From: Limivicinus sp963617275
Lineage (GTDB): Bacteria; Bacillota; Clostridia; Oscillospirales; Oscillospiraceae
DNA length: 64,000 nucleotides
NCBI GenBank assembly: GCA_963617275.1
Contig: CAVENX010000043.1
Span: 5,757 to 69,756 of the forward strand
Reading direction: 5' to 3'
Shown: piece by piece, positions 8,110 through 16,877 of the stretch
Layout: each line of letters begins with the position of its first letter
How positions within the stretch are numbered: position 1 is the first letter of the stretch
The notes under the pieces: generated by a model
Databases searched by the model: none
Told to the model about the DNA's origin: nothing
Seen by the model: the letters and a program-made list of their open reading frames with translations, nothing else
Position numbers and translations under genes: made by a program

Positions 8110-9990
8110 TCATACGGCGGCGCGGGGCTGCGCCGGTGCTTTCTGCGGTATCTGCGGTGGTAGCTGTCCGACCGGGATAAACACGCCGTTGGACACATCC
8201 TCTGCGCGGATTGCCGCTTTTGCGGCATCCATTTTGGCCTTGTGCTTGGCTTTGTACTGTTCCTCCCATGCCTTTTGTGCGCCGCTGGCCTTTCGGCGCA
8301 GATAATTCTGGTGTAGTCTGTCCTTGCGTTCCTCCCGTTTTCGCAATTCTTCCTGTTCCTCTGGCGTCAGCGCCACTTTCCCAAAGTGGGGCGGTACATA
8401 CTTTCCGACAAAGTTGAAGTAAATTTCGACCTCCTGCGTGGTGTCCTGACTGCCTTTCCGGGCGCGTTCGTGGACAAGAATTTTCTCTACAAATTCATTG
8501 AGCATGGTCGTTGTCAGCGTATCAAAGTTTTCGTATTTGTCAACCAGCGCGATAAACCGCTCGGCAGATTTGCGGTTCTGTTCATAGCTGCTGACGGCCT
8601 TTTCCAACTGAACGATCTCGCGTTCCAGTTCATTTTGCTCCGTGGCGTACTGTGCGTCAAGGGCGGCATAGCGGGCGTCCGGCAGTTTGCCCAGCACATT
8701 ATCCTCGTAGATTTTGCAAATCAGCTTCTCCAGCTCCCCGGCGCGTTTCTGCGCCATGGCCAGCCGCTTTTTCTTCTTGGAAATATCGCTTGCCTCCTGT
8801 GCGGTCTGTGCGTCCTGAACGGTCTGAACAAACTCGGCGCGATTGTTCTTGGAGTAGTCCGCAATCGCCCGGAGGGTGTCAGCAATCAGAGTAAGTACCG
8901 CTTCGGCGCGGATTCGGTGCTGCGTGGCACAGAGTGTCCCGATGGGGTATTTGCTATACTGGCTGCAAGTGTACTGCGGAACACGCTTGCCGTTGTAGGT
9001 GCGGTGGACATACATCTTGCCGCCACAGTCGGCGCAGTACATCAAGCCGGTCAGCGGGTGCGCCTCGCCCCAACCGTCCGGGTAGCGTTTCACATTTGCC
9101 CGGATGCGCTGCACATTGTCAAAGGTTTCCTGGTCGATGATGGCTTCATGGGTGTTTTCAAAGATCGTCCATTCGCTCTCTGGAACATAGTGGCTTTTCT
9201 TATCCTTGAAGTGCTTGCGGGTCTTGAAATTGATGGTGTGGCCTAAGTATTCGCGCTTCTTCAAGATATTGACGATGGTGGAAGAACCCCAGCCGTAAAT
9301 ATCCTTGACACTTTTCCCTCTGTTCACGCCCTCACCATGACGGGCAAGGTGGACGGAGGGAATTTCTACTTTCTGCTGCTTCAAAATCTGCGAGATTTGA
9401 TAGGGCCCGTAGCCCTCCATCGTGAGGGAGAAGATCCGCCGCACGACCTCGGCGGCTTCTTCATCCACCAGCCAATGCGTCCGGCTTTCATCCCAAAGAT
9501 AGCCGTAAAGGACGGTGCCGGTCAGGTGCTTGCCGCTCATGCCCTTTGCCTTGAATACGGATTTGATCTTTTTGCTGGTGTCCCGCGCGTAATACTCGTT
9601 CATAATATTGCGGAACGGGGTGAAATCATCGTCGCCGTTGATACTGTCCACGCCATCGTTAATGGCAATCAGTCGAACGCCTTTCACACGTAGGATCTCC
9701 ATGATCTGCCCGACCTTGAGATAGTCGCGCCCCAACCGGCTCATGTCCTTAATGATGATTGCCTCCACGCGGCCAGCCTCGACCTCCTCCATCATGGCGG
9801 TAAAGCCGGGGCGGTCAAAGCGCGTGCCAGAAATACCGTCATCGGTGAAATGGGTAGGGTTCGGAAAACCGTTCCGGCGGGCGTAGTCCTCCAACATCTG
9901 CTTCTGGTTGGAGATAGAATTGCTTTCGCCTTGCAGCTCATCGTCGCGGGAAAGCCGCTCATAGAGGGGTGTTATTTTCGTTTTCAGCAT
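8110..9990 (-). CDS. Large serine recombinase of element B (TnpX-like)
   Basis: About 626 residues from MLKTKITPLYERLSRDDE, with the nucleophilic Ser in the RLS motif (residue 14). The catalytic domain continues through IIKDMSRLGRDY and is followed by a recombinase domain (GTVLYGYLWDESRTH), a zinc-ribbon-like segment with CADCGGKM, a long coiled coil and a basic tail. Such enzymes excise and insert elements through a 2-bp crossover without host factors. AGGAGG sits 8 bases before the ATG at 9990; a more upstream start at 10032 lacks one. The gene is next to the element end in virD4, and its att half-site lies just upstream. Confidence 0.92.
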   Translation of the reverse strand: MLKTKITPLYERLSRDDELQGESNSISNQKQMLEDYARRNGFPNPTHFTDDGISGTRFDRPGFTAMMEEVEAGRVEAIIIKDMSRLGRDYLKVGQIMEILRVKGVRLIAINDGVDSINGDDDFTPFRNIMNEYYARDTSKKIKSVFKAKGMSGKHLTGTVLYGYLWDESRTHWLVDEEAAEVVRRIFSLTMEGYGPYQISQILKQQKVEIPSVHLARHGEGVNRGKSVKDIYGWGSSTIVNILKKREYLGHTINFKTRKHFKDKKSHYVPESEWTIFENTHEAIIDQETFDNVQRIRANVKRYPDGWGEAHPLTGLMYCADCGGKMYVHRTYNGKRVPQYTCSQYSKYPIGTLCATQHRIRAEAVLTLIADTLRAIADYSKNNRAEFVQTVQDAQTAQEASDISKKKKRLAMAQKRAGELEKLICKIYEDNVLGKLPDARYAALDAQYATEQNELEREIVQLEKAVSSYEQNRKSAERFIALVDKYENFDTLTTTMLNEFVEKILVHERARKGSQDTTQEVEIYFNFVGKYVPPHFGKVALTPEEQEELRKREERKDRLHQNYLRRKASGAQKAWEEQYKAKHKAKMDAAKAAIRAEDVSNGVFIPVGQLPPQIPQKAPAQPRAAV

Positions 9991-10013
9991 ACTGTTGTCC
10001 TCCTTTACGAAAA

Positions 10014-10074
10014 ATGCTCTAAGCGTCCTCATTAACCGTGAGAAAAATCCCGATTAAAAGGTCACTTAGAGCAT
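10014..10074. repeat. Inverted repeat at the right end of element B
   Basis: The 10-base arms atgctctaag (10014-10023) and cttagagcat (10065-10074) are perfectly complementary and 41 bp apart. They lie between the recombinase start and the virD4 junction. The outer arm begins about 7 bases from the junction, so it is a plausible recombinase-binding arm or autoregulatory operator. Confidence 0.6.
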
Positions 10075-10079
10075 ATAAC

Positions 10080-10736
10080 ACCGCTGCTGAGCTTGTATTT
10101 CTTATACTGCTTCACCGCAAAGCAATTCGGCTTGCGCTGTTCCAGCCCCTTGAACATATAGTCCACGGCGTTGAGAAAATCCTCGTCATCCTCCTTGACC
10201 TCCATGCCGGAGATCATGTCCACCAGCGTATTCATGTTGCGATCCTCCTCGGCTCCCTCAAAAATGATGTAGCCCAGCAGGGCGCAGTACAAAAGCGTTT
10301 CCGCCTTCGTCCAAAATGGATCGCCCTCCTTGCCCTCGCCCTTGGTGTTGGAAATGAGGGCGTTGACAAACTTCAGAATGTCAGCCTCGGTCTTGATGTA
10401 CGCCAGCGGGTTATAGTGCATGGATTTTGAAAAATCAATGCTGTTGAAAACCTTGATTTTGTATCCCCGCTTTTGCAAAAACGAGCCGACCTGCCCCAGC
10501 ACACCGCCCTTGGGGTCTACCACCACATAGGAAGAATGGGCTTGCAGGAGCTGCGGCGTGAGCCAAAAGCGGGTCTTGCCGGAGCCGGACGAGCCGATGC
10601 CGCAGAAATTGAGGTTGCGGGCGTTGGCGGGATTTTTCGGGCGGGTGTTCATGGTGAGCCGTTCCGTGGCGGTCAGCAGCATATTGTTTTCAAACTTGGG
10701 ATCAACAAAGGGCTTGATGTCCTTTTCGTTGCCCCA
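10080..10736 (-). pseudogene. virD4: virD4 middle fragment (type IV coupling protein)
   Basis: Encodes 219 residues of a TraG/VirD4-type coupling ATPase, from WGNEKDIKPF through NARNLNFCGIG, Walker A GSSGSGKT and a VVVDPKGG strand to QYKKYKLSSG. The family normally starts about 100 residues earlier and runs several hundred further. The missing N-terminal part is found intact at 18784-19079, separated by element A. The C-terminal part is cut off by element B and lies outside the window. Read as it stands, the frame has a stop just upstream (TGA in element A) and ends in a short foreign tail (VICSK). VirD4 links the relaxosome to the conjugation channel, so the ICE should be unable to transfer unless both insertions excise. 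Confidence 0.9.
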
Positions 10737-10796
10737 TGAAGCGTTTTGTCAAGTGTATTCTTGAGTTATTGACGCAAAAAGAGGGGTGAAATGGCG

Positions 10797-10826
10797 AAGT
10801 GGCAAAGTGTCTGGGTTTTGCCACTT
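10797..10826 (-). terminator. Hairpin downstream of the element A primase-helicase gene
   Basis: The arms aagtggcaaa and tttgccactt form a perfect 10-bp stem with a 10-base loop. No T-tract follows on the minus strand, so terminator function is uncertain. A partial copy of the same motif (attttgcca) overlaps it to the right. Confidence 0.4.
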
Positions 10827-10839
10827 GGATTTTGCCAGT

Positions 10840-12717
10840 TCACTTTTTTAGGGCGTGATACCATGCTGCGCCGATACGCTTTGAGGTAATGCGCCCGTCA
10901 AGGTTTTTCTTTGCCGCCCGGACAGTACGGGCAGAAATCCCCGCGTCGGCTGCGGCTTTCTCTATATCCTCGCTGGCAAGCTCTTTTCCGTCTGCCAGTA
11001 GGTCAAGTATCAGCTTTTCAGCCTGTTCGGTCTTGGTGGCGTTGTTGCCGCCCGCGCCGGACAGCAGCTCGTCGGCGGTTATATCATATTCGCCTATCCA
11101 CTCAAAGCCTGTTTCCGGGTCAAGGCAAAAGGCTATGGGCTTTCCCTCCGGCGCAAGGGAAGATTTGTCGTGAATGATAACGCGCACATTCGGCTCACGC
11201 TTTACGCGCCCAATAAGAAGCACGCTCCGGGCGGCTGCGCGGAAGTCAATAGAACCTAAGCCCCTGTATGCGCTCTGTCCTCCGGCGGCTTTGTTTAGGT
11301 GTCCGATAAGGATAACGGCGCACCCGGTACGCTCCGCAACTTCGGCAAGGCGGCGAAAAATGGGGCGTACCTCGTTTGCCTTGTTCATATCGGCTTTGTC
11401 GCCCATATACGCCTGTATGGGGTCAAGGATAATCAGACGCGCTCCATTCTGCATGATTGCTTTCTCTATGCGCTCGTCGGACAGGGTAAGCTCCCGTTTT
11501 GCTTCATCAATCACAAGCACCCGGTCAAGGTCTGCGGCGGCTTCTATCAAGCGTGGCTTAACGGTATCGCCCAAACCGTCCTCGGCAGTCTGGTAAATCA
11601 CTTGGAATGGCGGCAAGGGTTTCATTCCCGGCAGCGTTCCCCCGGTGGTGCAAGCGGCAGCAAGGCGTAGGGCAAAAGTGGTCTTGCCCTCGCCGGGATT
11701 GCCTTGCACAATGGTTACTTTCCCAAAGGGAATATACGGCTCCCATAGCCATTCAACGGTCTGCGTGTCAACCTCACTCATTCGGATAATATCAACGGTT
11801 TCTTCCTGCGGCGGCTCTTTCAAGCCGTAGACCGCTTCACGCAAATACTTCCCGTCCGCGATTTCTGCCCGGTGCTGCAATATCTCATTCCAGTCCTTGT
11901 AAAGCGGCACAAGGCGGTGGACGGTCAAGCCCTCCGGCACAAGCTCTGCAAGGCGGCTGCAAGCGTCGCTTCCTGCTTGGTCGCTGTCAAGGCAGAGGTA
12001 AACAGTCTTGATATTCATACGGTCAGAGAGAAAGCGGAGCAGGGCTTTTTCTCCCACACCGCCCAATGACAGATAGCTTTGCTTCTGCCATTCTTTTTTG
12101 AACAGGCAGAGGAAAGAGAGCAGGTCAACGGGGGCTTCAAAAACGAAAAGCCTTTCGCCCTCGCCCCGGTAGCAGAAGTTAAAGGCTTTGTCGCTGCCTT
12201 TCACATCAAGCCGGAAGTTTCCCGCCGTTCCCTTGCTGTGGGCGTAGCGCGGTATTCCGTTTTCGTCCCGCCCCACAAATACGGCGTTATGGTGGGCAGC
12301 TTCCTCGTAAATATCCCCGGTGGAAAAGAAAAAGCCCGACACATCTTCATCAATGCGGCGGGCGGCTGTGAGGTAGTTCCTCGCTATGCGGTCGTCGGTG
12401 CTACGGGGCGGCAGTCGGAAGTCAGAGAGGGGCGCGGGGGTTGGTCTGTCCGGTGGTGGGGCTGCGCCTTTTTCTCCTGTCAGCATTTCAACGGCTTCGG
12501 TAAAGCTCTTTCCGTAAAACTCCATGACAAAATCAATGGGTGCGCCGCCCTTGCTCTGGCTGTGGCGATACCATTTGTTTCCCCGGACGGTCAGGCTGTC
12601 GTGCCGCTTCCAGCGGTATTCATTTCCGGCGCGGGTAAGCTGCTCGCCCTGTCCTTGCAGAAACGAAACAAGGTCGGCTTGGTTGGCGCGGTCTATCTGT
12701 TCTTGTGTGTAGTACAT
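10840..12717 (-). CDS. Primase/RepA-type helicase fusion (replication protein of element A)
   Basis: 625 residues. The N-terminal part resembles DUF3991/CHC2-type primase modules (VSFLQGQGE, GNKWYRHSQSKGGAPIDFV). A TOPRIM-like core has FEAPVDLLS (about 193-201) and CLDSDQAG (about 242-249). The C-terminal half is a RecA-like RepA ATPase with Walker A GNPGEGKTT (about 339-347) and Walker B LIILDPIQAY. It probably primes and unwinds DNA when the excised element replicates, as in other mobilizable elements. AAAGGAG precedes the ATG. It is the last gene of element A and follows the relaxase by 16 bp. Confidence 0.85.
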   Translation of the reverse strand: MYYTQEQIDRANQADLVSFLQGQGEQLTRAGNEYRWKRHDSLTVRGNKWYRHSQSKGGAPIDFVMEFYGKSFTEAVEMLTGEKGAAPPPDRPTPAPLSDFRLPPRSTDDRIARNYLTAARRIDEDVSGFFFSTGDIYEEAAHHNAVFVGRDENGIPRYAHSKGTAGNFRLDVKGSDKAFNFCYRGEGERLFVFEAPVDLLSFLCLFKKEWQKQSYLSLGGVGEKALLRFLSDRMNIKTVYLCLDSDQAGSDACSRLAELVPEGLTVHRLVPLYKDWNEILQHRAEIADGKYLREAVYGLKEPPQEETVDIIRMSEVDTQTVEWLWEPYIPFGKVTIVQGNPGEGKTTFALRLAAACTTGGTLPGMKPLPPFQVIYQTAEDGLGDTVKPRLIEAAADLDRVLVIDEAKRELTLSDERIEKAIMQNGARLIILDPIQAYMGDKADMNKANEVRPIFRRLAEVAERTGCAVILIGHLNKAAGGQSAYRGLGSIDFRAAARSVLLIGRVKREPNVRVIIHDKSSLAPEGKPIAFCLDPETGFEWIGEYDITADELLSGAGGNNATKTEQAEKLILDLLADGKELASEDIEKAAADAGISARTVRAAKKNLDGRITSKRIGAAWYHALKK

Positions 12718-12733
12718 AAAATATCAACTCCTT

Positions 12734-14239
12734 TCAGCGGTCTATATCATGCCGCTTGGTGTGGGTCTGCGTCTGTTCCGGCTGCTCGGCTTTTAGGGCA
12801 ACATCAACACATTTTCGTATCTTCTGAAGCTCGGCAACCTCGGCGCGGGTAGCTTTCAGTTTGGCGTAGTCGGTATCTCTCTTCGCTTTGAGGTCAGCAT
12901 ATTCCTGTTTCCATTCAGAGATAGGCAACACCTTTACATCTGGAAGATTTGCATGGAGATAACGGCTTGCCGCGTTCCATAAGGTCAGTTCGGCGCGGTG
13001 AGCTTCTGCAAACTTCTCCTGTTTTCCTTTCCAGCGGATTTGCCGATACTCGTCCTGCACAGGTTTGTATGTCAGATAATTCTTGCCGCATTCAATCAGC
13101 TTTTGCAACTTTTTCATGCGTTCTTCGGCAGTTTTCATTCCCTCGCGGATTGAATAGGCTTTATCGCTGACAGAGGAAATGGAAGTGTCCAGCTCATCAA
13201 GATTAGAGATACCACGCTCGGAAAGATAGTTGACCGCTGCCGCTATGGTTTTCAGTTCATCGGCTGCGTGCTGCTGTTGCCAACTCTGCGAATACTTCCG
13301 GCTCTTTTCTCTCTGAACGCTCAAATATTTCATCAGCAGATTTGCAAGGCTGGGAGATTGCGGCGGCTGCTCCGGGGCATTTTCCCGCGCTTTGAACAGG
13401 TCGGCAATCCACTCTTTGAGCTTGCTAACCTGCGCCCGGATTTCCCGTATAAGGCGGTTTGCTTTTTGGATATTTCGGTTCAGTTCGCCTTTCTCGGTGG
13501 CTACACCTTTCTTCTCCATTTGACAGGCGACTACGCCCATATGGACGGTGGGTATTTCGTCAATGCCGCGCTCGGCGTTACTGCGGTGGTCGATACGCTC
13601 CGGGCTTCCGGCACGCTCAAGATAGTCGTTTGAAATATCAGCCCATGCCTTGCGCCAAACAAGCGCGTTCTCTTGGCTGTTCCAGCCCGTGAGGTCAACT
13701 TTGTGCGTCTTATATCTGCCGCTTGGCAAGCAGATACGCTCACCGTTTTCATCAAGGTCATATTCCTTTTTTGACTTCGCCGCCCACGCGCCGCGCTCGT
13801 CAAGGGGGCGCATGGTAAGCATAATATGACAATGGGGGTTGCCGCTGTTGGTGTCATGGATAACAAAATCCACACACATTCCCTTAGAAACAAATTGAGA
13901 GGAACAGTATTCCCGGACAAACCGGATCTGTTCCTCTCTGGATAATTCTATGGGGAGCGCCGCGTCAATCTCTCTGGCAAGCTGGGCGTTCCCGGCTTTC
14001 TCGTAAAGCTCCACGCTGTTCCACAAGGTTGAACGGTCAGAGAATGAGGGCGGCGCGTGGGGCGGCAGCATGATTTCTGTATGGACAACGCCGCCTTTGC
14101 GGGTGTAGTCATGTGTCATTCCGTCCCATTCGTTTGTCAGCTTTTCACCGCTTCGGTAGGCGGCTGCGGCAACGGCTGATTTGCCTTTTCCTCGGCTCAC
14201 AATGCCGACGTTCCAATGGTAAATGGCTATGGGTATCAC
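12734..14239 (-). CDS. mobA: MobA/MobL-family relaxase (MOBQ type)
   Basis: About 500 residues. The relaxase domain shows GIVSRGKGKSAVAAAAYR near the start and the metal-binding motif PHCHIM at about 135-140; the C-terminal half is a charged coiled coil. It should nick the oriT found just upstream and pilot the strand into the recipient. The start is odd: the residue that is Met in the family (MAIYH) is ATA here, 8 bases after GGGAGG. The GTG used for these coordinates overlaps that site, so translation may begin at GTG or at the unusual ATA. It lies between the DUF3847-type accessory gene and the primase-helicase gene. Confidence 0.88.
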   Translation of the reverse strand: MIPIAIYHWNVGIVSRGKGKSAVAAAAYRSGEKLTNEWDGMTHDYTRKGGVVHTEIMLPPHAPPSFSDRSTLWNSVELYEKAGNAQLAREIDAALPIELSREEQIRFVREYCSSQFVSKGMCVDFVIHDTNSGNPHCHIMLTMRPLDERGAWAAKSKKEYDLDENGERICLPSGRYKTHKVDLTGWNSQENALVWRKAWADISNDYLERAGSPERIDHRSNAERGIDEIPTVHMGVVACQMEKKGVATEKGELNRNIQKANRLIREIRAQVSKLKEWIADLFKARENAPEQPPQSPSLANLLMKYLSVQREKSRKYSQSWQQQHAADELKTIAAAVNYLSERGISNLDELDTSISSVSDKAYSIREGMKTAEERMKKLQKLIECGKNYLTYKPVQDEYRQIRWKGKQEKFAEAHRAELTLWNAASRYLHANLPDVKVLPISEWKQEYADLKAKRDTDYAKLKATRAEVAELQKIRKCVDVALKAEQPEQTQTHTKRHDIDR

Positions 14240-14424
14240 CTCCCGGATAGGATAATAAAACCCGCAAAAATGGTACAGACGCCAACGGCGGGTGTACTGT
14301 TTTTGTGGGTGTGCAGGGATAGCCGCAAAGCGGCGCAAGGGGTGCAGCCCCTTGTTGCGGCAAAGCCGCCATATTGGAGCGCGGGGAAATCTCCCTGTGC
14401 GGAGATAAGCCCTCGGCAGAGCGC

Positions 14425-14456
14425 ACACGCCCGTAAGGGTGTATAAGTGCGCCCTT
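14425..14456. other. Predicted oriT with IncQ-like nick region
   Basis: In the 233-bp gene-free stretch between the relaxase and the DUF3847-type gene lies an imperfect inverted repeat (acacgccc, gtaa, gggtgt) followed at once by taagtgcgccctta. The string TAAGTGCGCCCT is, to my knowledge, the nick region of RSF1010/R1162 (MOBQ) plasmids, and the adjacent relaxase is of that class. Other parts of the stretch (14240-14420) hold GC-rich dyads around ggggtgcagcccc that could bind relaxosome proteins. Confidence 0.75.
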
Positions 14457-14472
14457 AGTTCCTAAGGGATTT

Positions 14473-14766
14473 TCAGCTTGTCGCTCCCTCGGCTCGTTTT
14501 TTCAGATATTCCCGCGCTGGTTCACTCGTCAAGGCAAGCCGGAGAAGTGCTGTGGCTTCCTCGTCGGTCATGTTCTTTGCTTCCGGCACAATGCTTTCAA
14601 AGACTGCGCCCCGGACGATAAGGCGGTGGCTGCGTGTTCTGCGTTCCTCTTTGGATAGCTTCTGACGCAACATCTTTTCCCGGTTCTCAAACTGCCGGAT
14701 TTTCTTCTTTCCGTCCTCAATCTCGGCTTGCAGCTCCTCGCGGGTTTTCTCTCTTGGCTTTGTCAT
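14473..14766 (-). CDS. DUF3847-type mobilization accessory protein
   Basis: 97 residues, highly charged. An N-terminal coiled coil (REELQAEIEDGKKKIRQFEN) is followed by basic EERRTRSHRLIVRGAVFES. Its placement directly beside the oriT and relaxase suggests a MobC-like role in binding oriT, and DUF3847 proteins recur in this position in clostridial elements. AAAGGAG lies 10 bases before the ATG at 14766. Confidence 0.7.
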   Translation of the reverse strand: MTKPREKTREELQAEIEDGKKKIRQFENREKMLRQKLSKEERRTRSHRLIVRGAVFESIVPEAKNMTDEEATALLRLALTSEPAREYLKKRAEGATS

Positions 14767-14845
14767 GGCTGGTCGCTCCTTTCTGCTCATAAGCATAGAA
14801 AAAGGACAGTCGATTTTCTCGACTGTCCTTGTGGGGGAAATATAA

Positions 14846-15517
14846 TTATTCTTCTGTGTCTAAATCAAGCGTTCCCGCACCATCATTGGTATATAGGTCG
14901 GCTGGAATTGAACTAACAGCAAGTTGTTCTTCTGACGATAAGGAATTATACCATTCAAGCCATTCAAGAGTTTCTTCACTTAAATCCGATTTGTTGAACA
15001 TCTGTCCATGAAATTCAACAACTTCATTTTCGGCGTTTTCTTCAATAGGTTCATACAACCAGTATTTCCCTTCAGTCTCAACTACAATGTCATTGCCGTA
15101 CTGATAAACTTTGGCTCCAACAATGGGGTGATTTGCTTGGAAGTTTTCTTTCGGAATACCGTCCGAAGCATTTCCGTTGCTATTGTTCTGTAAGTTGGTA
15201 ATATCACTTTCAATTACGCCTAGATAAACGAAATCGTCTTTCAATTCGTTGTACGATGTTTGTTTAGTAGACTGCTTATACAAAGTATCATTGACATAAA
15301 CCATTGGTGGTGCATCTGCTATTGTACCGTCCCCGTCTTTGGAGGGTAGTATAGAGGGTACGGTTATTATGGCAACTGCAATAAGGCATAAGCAAGCTGC
15401 AATAGCTCCCCACTTTACCCAAATGGGCTTTTTTGCTTTCTTCTTGTAGTTGAGCGCTTCATCGACATATTTTGTATCAAGCTCGCTCATAGCGTCGGAA
15501 AACTTCTTTGCATTCAT
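14846..15517 (-). CDS. Putative membrane anti-sigma factor
   Basis: 223 residues. A short cytoplasmic N-terminal part (MNAKKFSDAMSELDTKYVDE) is followed by one membrane helix at about 35-57 and an extracytoplasmic acidic domain of about 160 residues without a known fold. It overlaps the ECF sigma gene by 4 bp (ATGA), the usual arrangement for a sigma factor and its anchored inhibitor. The outer domain could sense an envelope signal. The anti-sigma role is inferred from gene pairing and topology, since no zinc-binding HXXXCXXC motif is visible. It has lower GC content than its neighbours. Confidence 0.65.
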   Translation of the reverse strand: MNAKKFSDAMSELDTKYVDEALNYKKKAKKPIWVKWGAIAACLCLIAVAIITVPSILPSKDGDGTIADAPPMVYVNDTLYKQSTKQTSYNELKDDFVYLGVIESDITNLQNNSNGNASDGIPKENFQANHPIVGAKVYQYGNDIVVETEGKYWLYEPIEENAENEVVEFHGQMFNKSDLSEETLEWLEWYNSLSSEEQLAVSSIPADLYTNDGAGTLDLDTEE

Positions 15518-16074
15518 ACGAATACCTCTCTTTCAATCAAATATTGCTTCATCTTCTCGCGGATACGGGTCAGCCGGACAGAGATATTTTTCTCTGAAAG
15601 CCCCATAAACTCGGCTATGTCCTTGTAGCTGTCAGAGAACCAATAGCGGCGCATGAAAATAATGCGGTTTTCGGTAGTCAGCGTGTCTAAAAAGGCTTCA
15701 ATGATACGGGCTAACTCTTTGGCTTCGATTTCTGCTTCTACTGTGTTCGGGGCTGCTATACAGGCTTCAATTTCTTCCAAAGCGATCGTGTAATGGCTGC
15801 TTCGTTTGGCAGCTTCCTTTCTCCAATAGATTTTGAGTGAAATGTTCCGAACGATTTTCACAAGATAAGATAACAGCGGGTTAGGTCGTGCCGGAGGAAT
15901 GGCGTTCCATGCGCCTAAATAAGCGTCATTTACACATTCCTCCGCGTCTTGCCTGCTGCCTACGATATGGTAGGAAAGATTGTGGCAGACCTTTCCGTAT
16001 TTTATGTCCAGCTCTCGTATGCCCTGTTCTGAACGTCCAAAAAACATTTCTATGATTTTTTCGTCGTCTATCAT
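15514..16074 (-). CDS. ECF-type RNA polymerase sigma factor
   Basis: 186 residues. Region 2 runs through GSRQDAEECVNDAYLGAWNA, followed by a linker. Region 4 (LTTENRIIFMRRYWFSDSYK, then IAEFMGLSEKNISVRLTRI) ends in a basic helix. The strong site AAAGGAGG precedes the ATG at 16074. It is co-transcribed with the membrane protein that follows it. It could direct transcription of element A genes or its own operon in response to an envelope cue. Confidence 0.88.
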   Translation of the reverse strand: MIDDEKIIEMFFGRSEQGIRELDIKYGKVCHNLSYHIVGSRQDAEECVNDAYLGAWNAIPPARPNPLLSYLVKIVRNISLKIYWRKEAAKRSSHYTIALEEIEACIAAPNTVEAEIEAKELARIIEAFLDTLTTENRIIFMRRYWFSDSYKDIAEFMGLSEKNISVRLTRIREKMKQYLIEREVFV

Positions 16075-16158
16075 CTCACCGCCTCCTTTCCGGCTTCACC
16101 TATGTACTACGGTTTCAGCGGCAAATACTACATCTAATCCGAAACTTTTTCAAAAAAA

Positions 16159-16473
16159 TTATAGCACATCTTTTTGAATAGGGCGTGTCAAGTTGCCAGA
16201 ATGTTTCTTCGCCGCTTTGCTGGCGGCGTTCCTCCGTTCTTCGCTGTATGGGGCGGTCAGACGGAAAGAGAAACGCCCCTTGCGGATCACAAACTCCATG
16301 CAGCCCGTGTCCGGGTCTGCGTCGGTCTGGCGGCACTCGCCGGGGTGGGCTGCGGCATAAGCGGTCAGCCTGTTCTTGAGGTCGGTGTTGTGTGTGCGGA
16401 TATGGATCAGCGGGTCTTTCTCGTCAAACCAAATATCGGTGGTCTTTTCCTGCTTCGTAAGCCCTGTTCTCAT
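16159..16473 (-). CDS. Conserved hypothetical protein of mobilizable elements
   Basis: 104 residues, soluble. The middle (DIWFDEKDPLIHIRTHNTDL) and the GRFSFRLTAPYSEERR segment look like a small alpha-beta domain, and the C-terminus is basic. I recognise it as a recurring companion of TnpW-like and relaxase genes but know no function. GGAGAG precedes the ATG at 16473. It lies between the TnpW-like gene and the ECF sigma gene, all on the same strand. Confidence 0.65.
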   Translation of the reverse strand: MRTGLTKQEKTTDIWFDEKDPLIHIRTHNTDLKNRLTAYAAAHPGECRQTDADPDTGCMEFVIRKGRFSFRLTAPYSEERRNAASKAAKKHSGNLTRPIQKDVL

Positions 16474-16606
16474 AAACTCTCCTTTCTGCGCCCCTGTTAC
16501 GCAATAGGGGCTTTTTTCGGGTGTTTTTCCCGGCTCTTGACTTGGGGAAAATGAGGATTTTCAAATAGAAACCGCCCAGACAGGGAATGGTTCGTCGGGG
16601 CGGCTG

Positions 16607-16798
16607 TTATCGCAAGATTTCTGTTTTTTCCGGCTCTTGACCGTCAGACGCGGATAAACGCGAATTGTCGGTAAGTACCAGTTTGAGCAGCTTGTCGCGG
16701 AATGTTTCTGTGCTGCTGTGATTGAAAAACAACTCCGCAACAATGGTCTGCCCGTTCCTCTGGGTCGTGATGATACTGTCGGGGGTCTGTTCTGCCAT
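16607..16798 (-). CDS. TnpW-like small transposon protein
   Basis: 63 residues. The pattern of beta strands ITTQRNGQTIVAELFFNHSS followed by an ETFRDKLLKLVL helix matches the small proteins annotated as TnpW in clostridial serine-recombinase elements. The function is unestablished. It stands immediately downstream of the recombinase gene of element A, and GGAG precedes the ATG. Confidence 0.6.
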   Translation of the reverse strand: MAEQTPDSIITTQRNGQTIVAELFFNHSSTETFRDKLLKLVLTDNSRLSASDGQEPEKTEILR

Positions 16799-16877
16799 AG
16801 GCGGCTCCTTTCTTTGGGCGTAAAAGAGGGATTTCCCGTAGTTCGGAAAATCCCTCTTGGTTGACGGTTATTCTGTT

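Larger units (their letters stand above)
1..10081. mobile_element. Element B: serine-recombinase element with ABC exporter cargo, partial
   Basis: The right end lies inside virD4, directly after codons for K-L-S-S-G, where the reading frame changes to a short unrelated tail and stop (10062). Inside are a large serine recombinase, TnpV, a small conserved protein, an XRE regulator, a LysR/MarR-regulated heterodimeric ABC exporter and three sigma-like genes. The left end and the virD4 3' part are not in the window. The sigma-like genes are assigned to this element only because no boundary is visible before base 1. Confidence 0.7.

Noticed and set aside
10062..10682. A complete short coupling-protein gene
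   Set aside because: The frame continues upstream in sequence that is clearly VirD4 (WGNEKDIKPF) up to the element A junction, and the family is far longer; it is a fragment.
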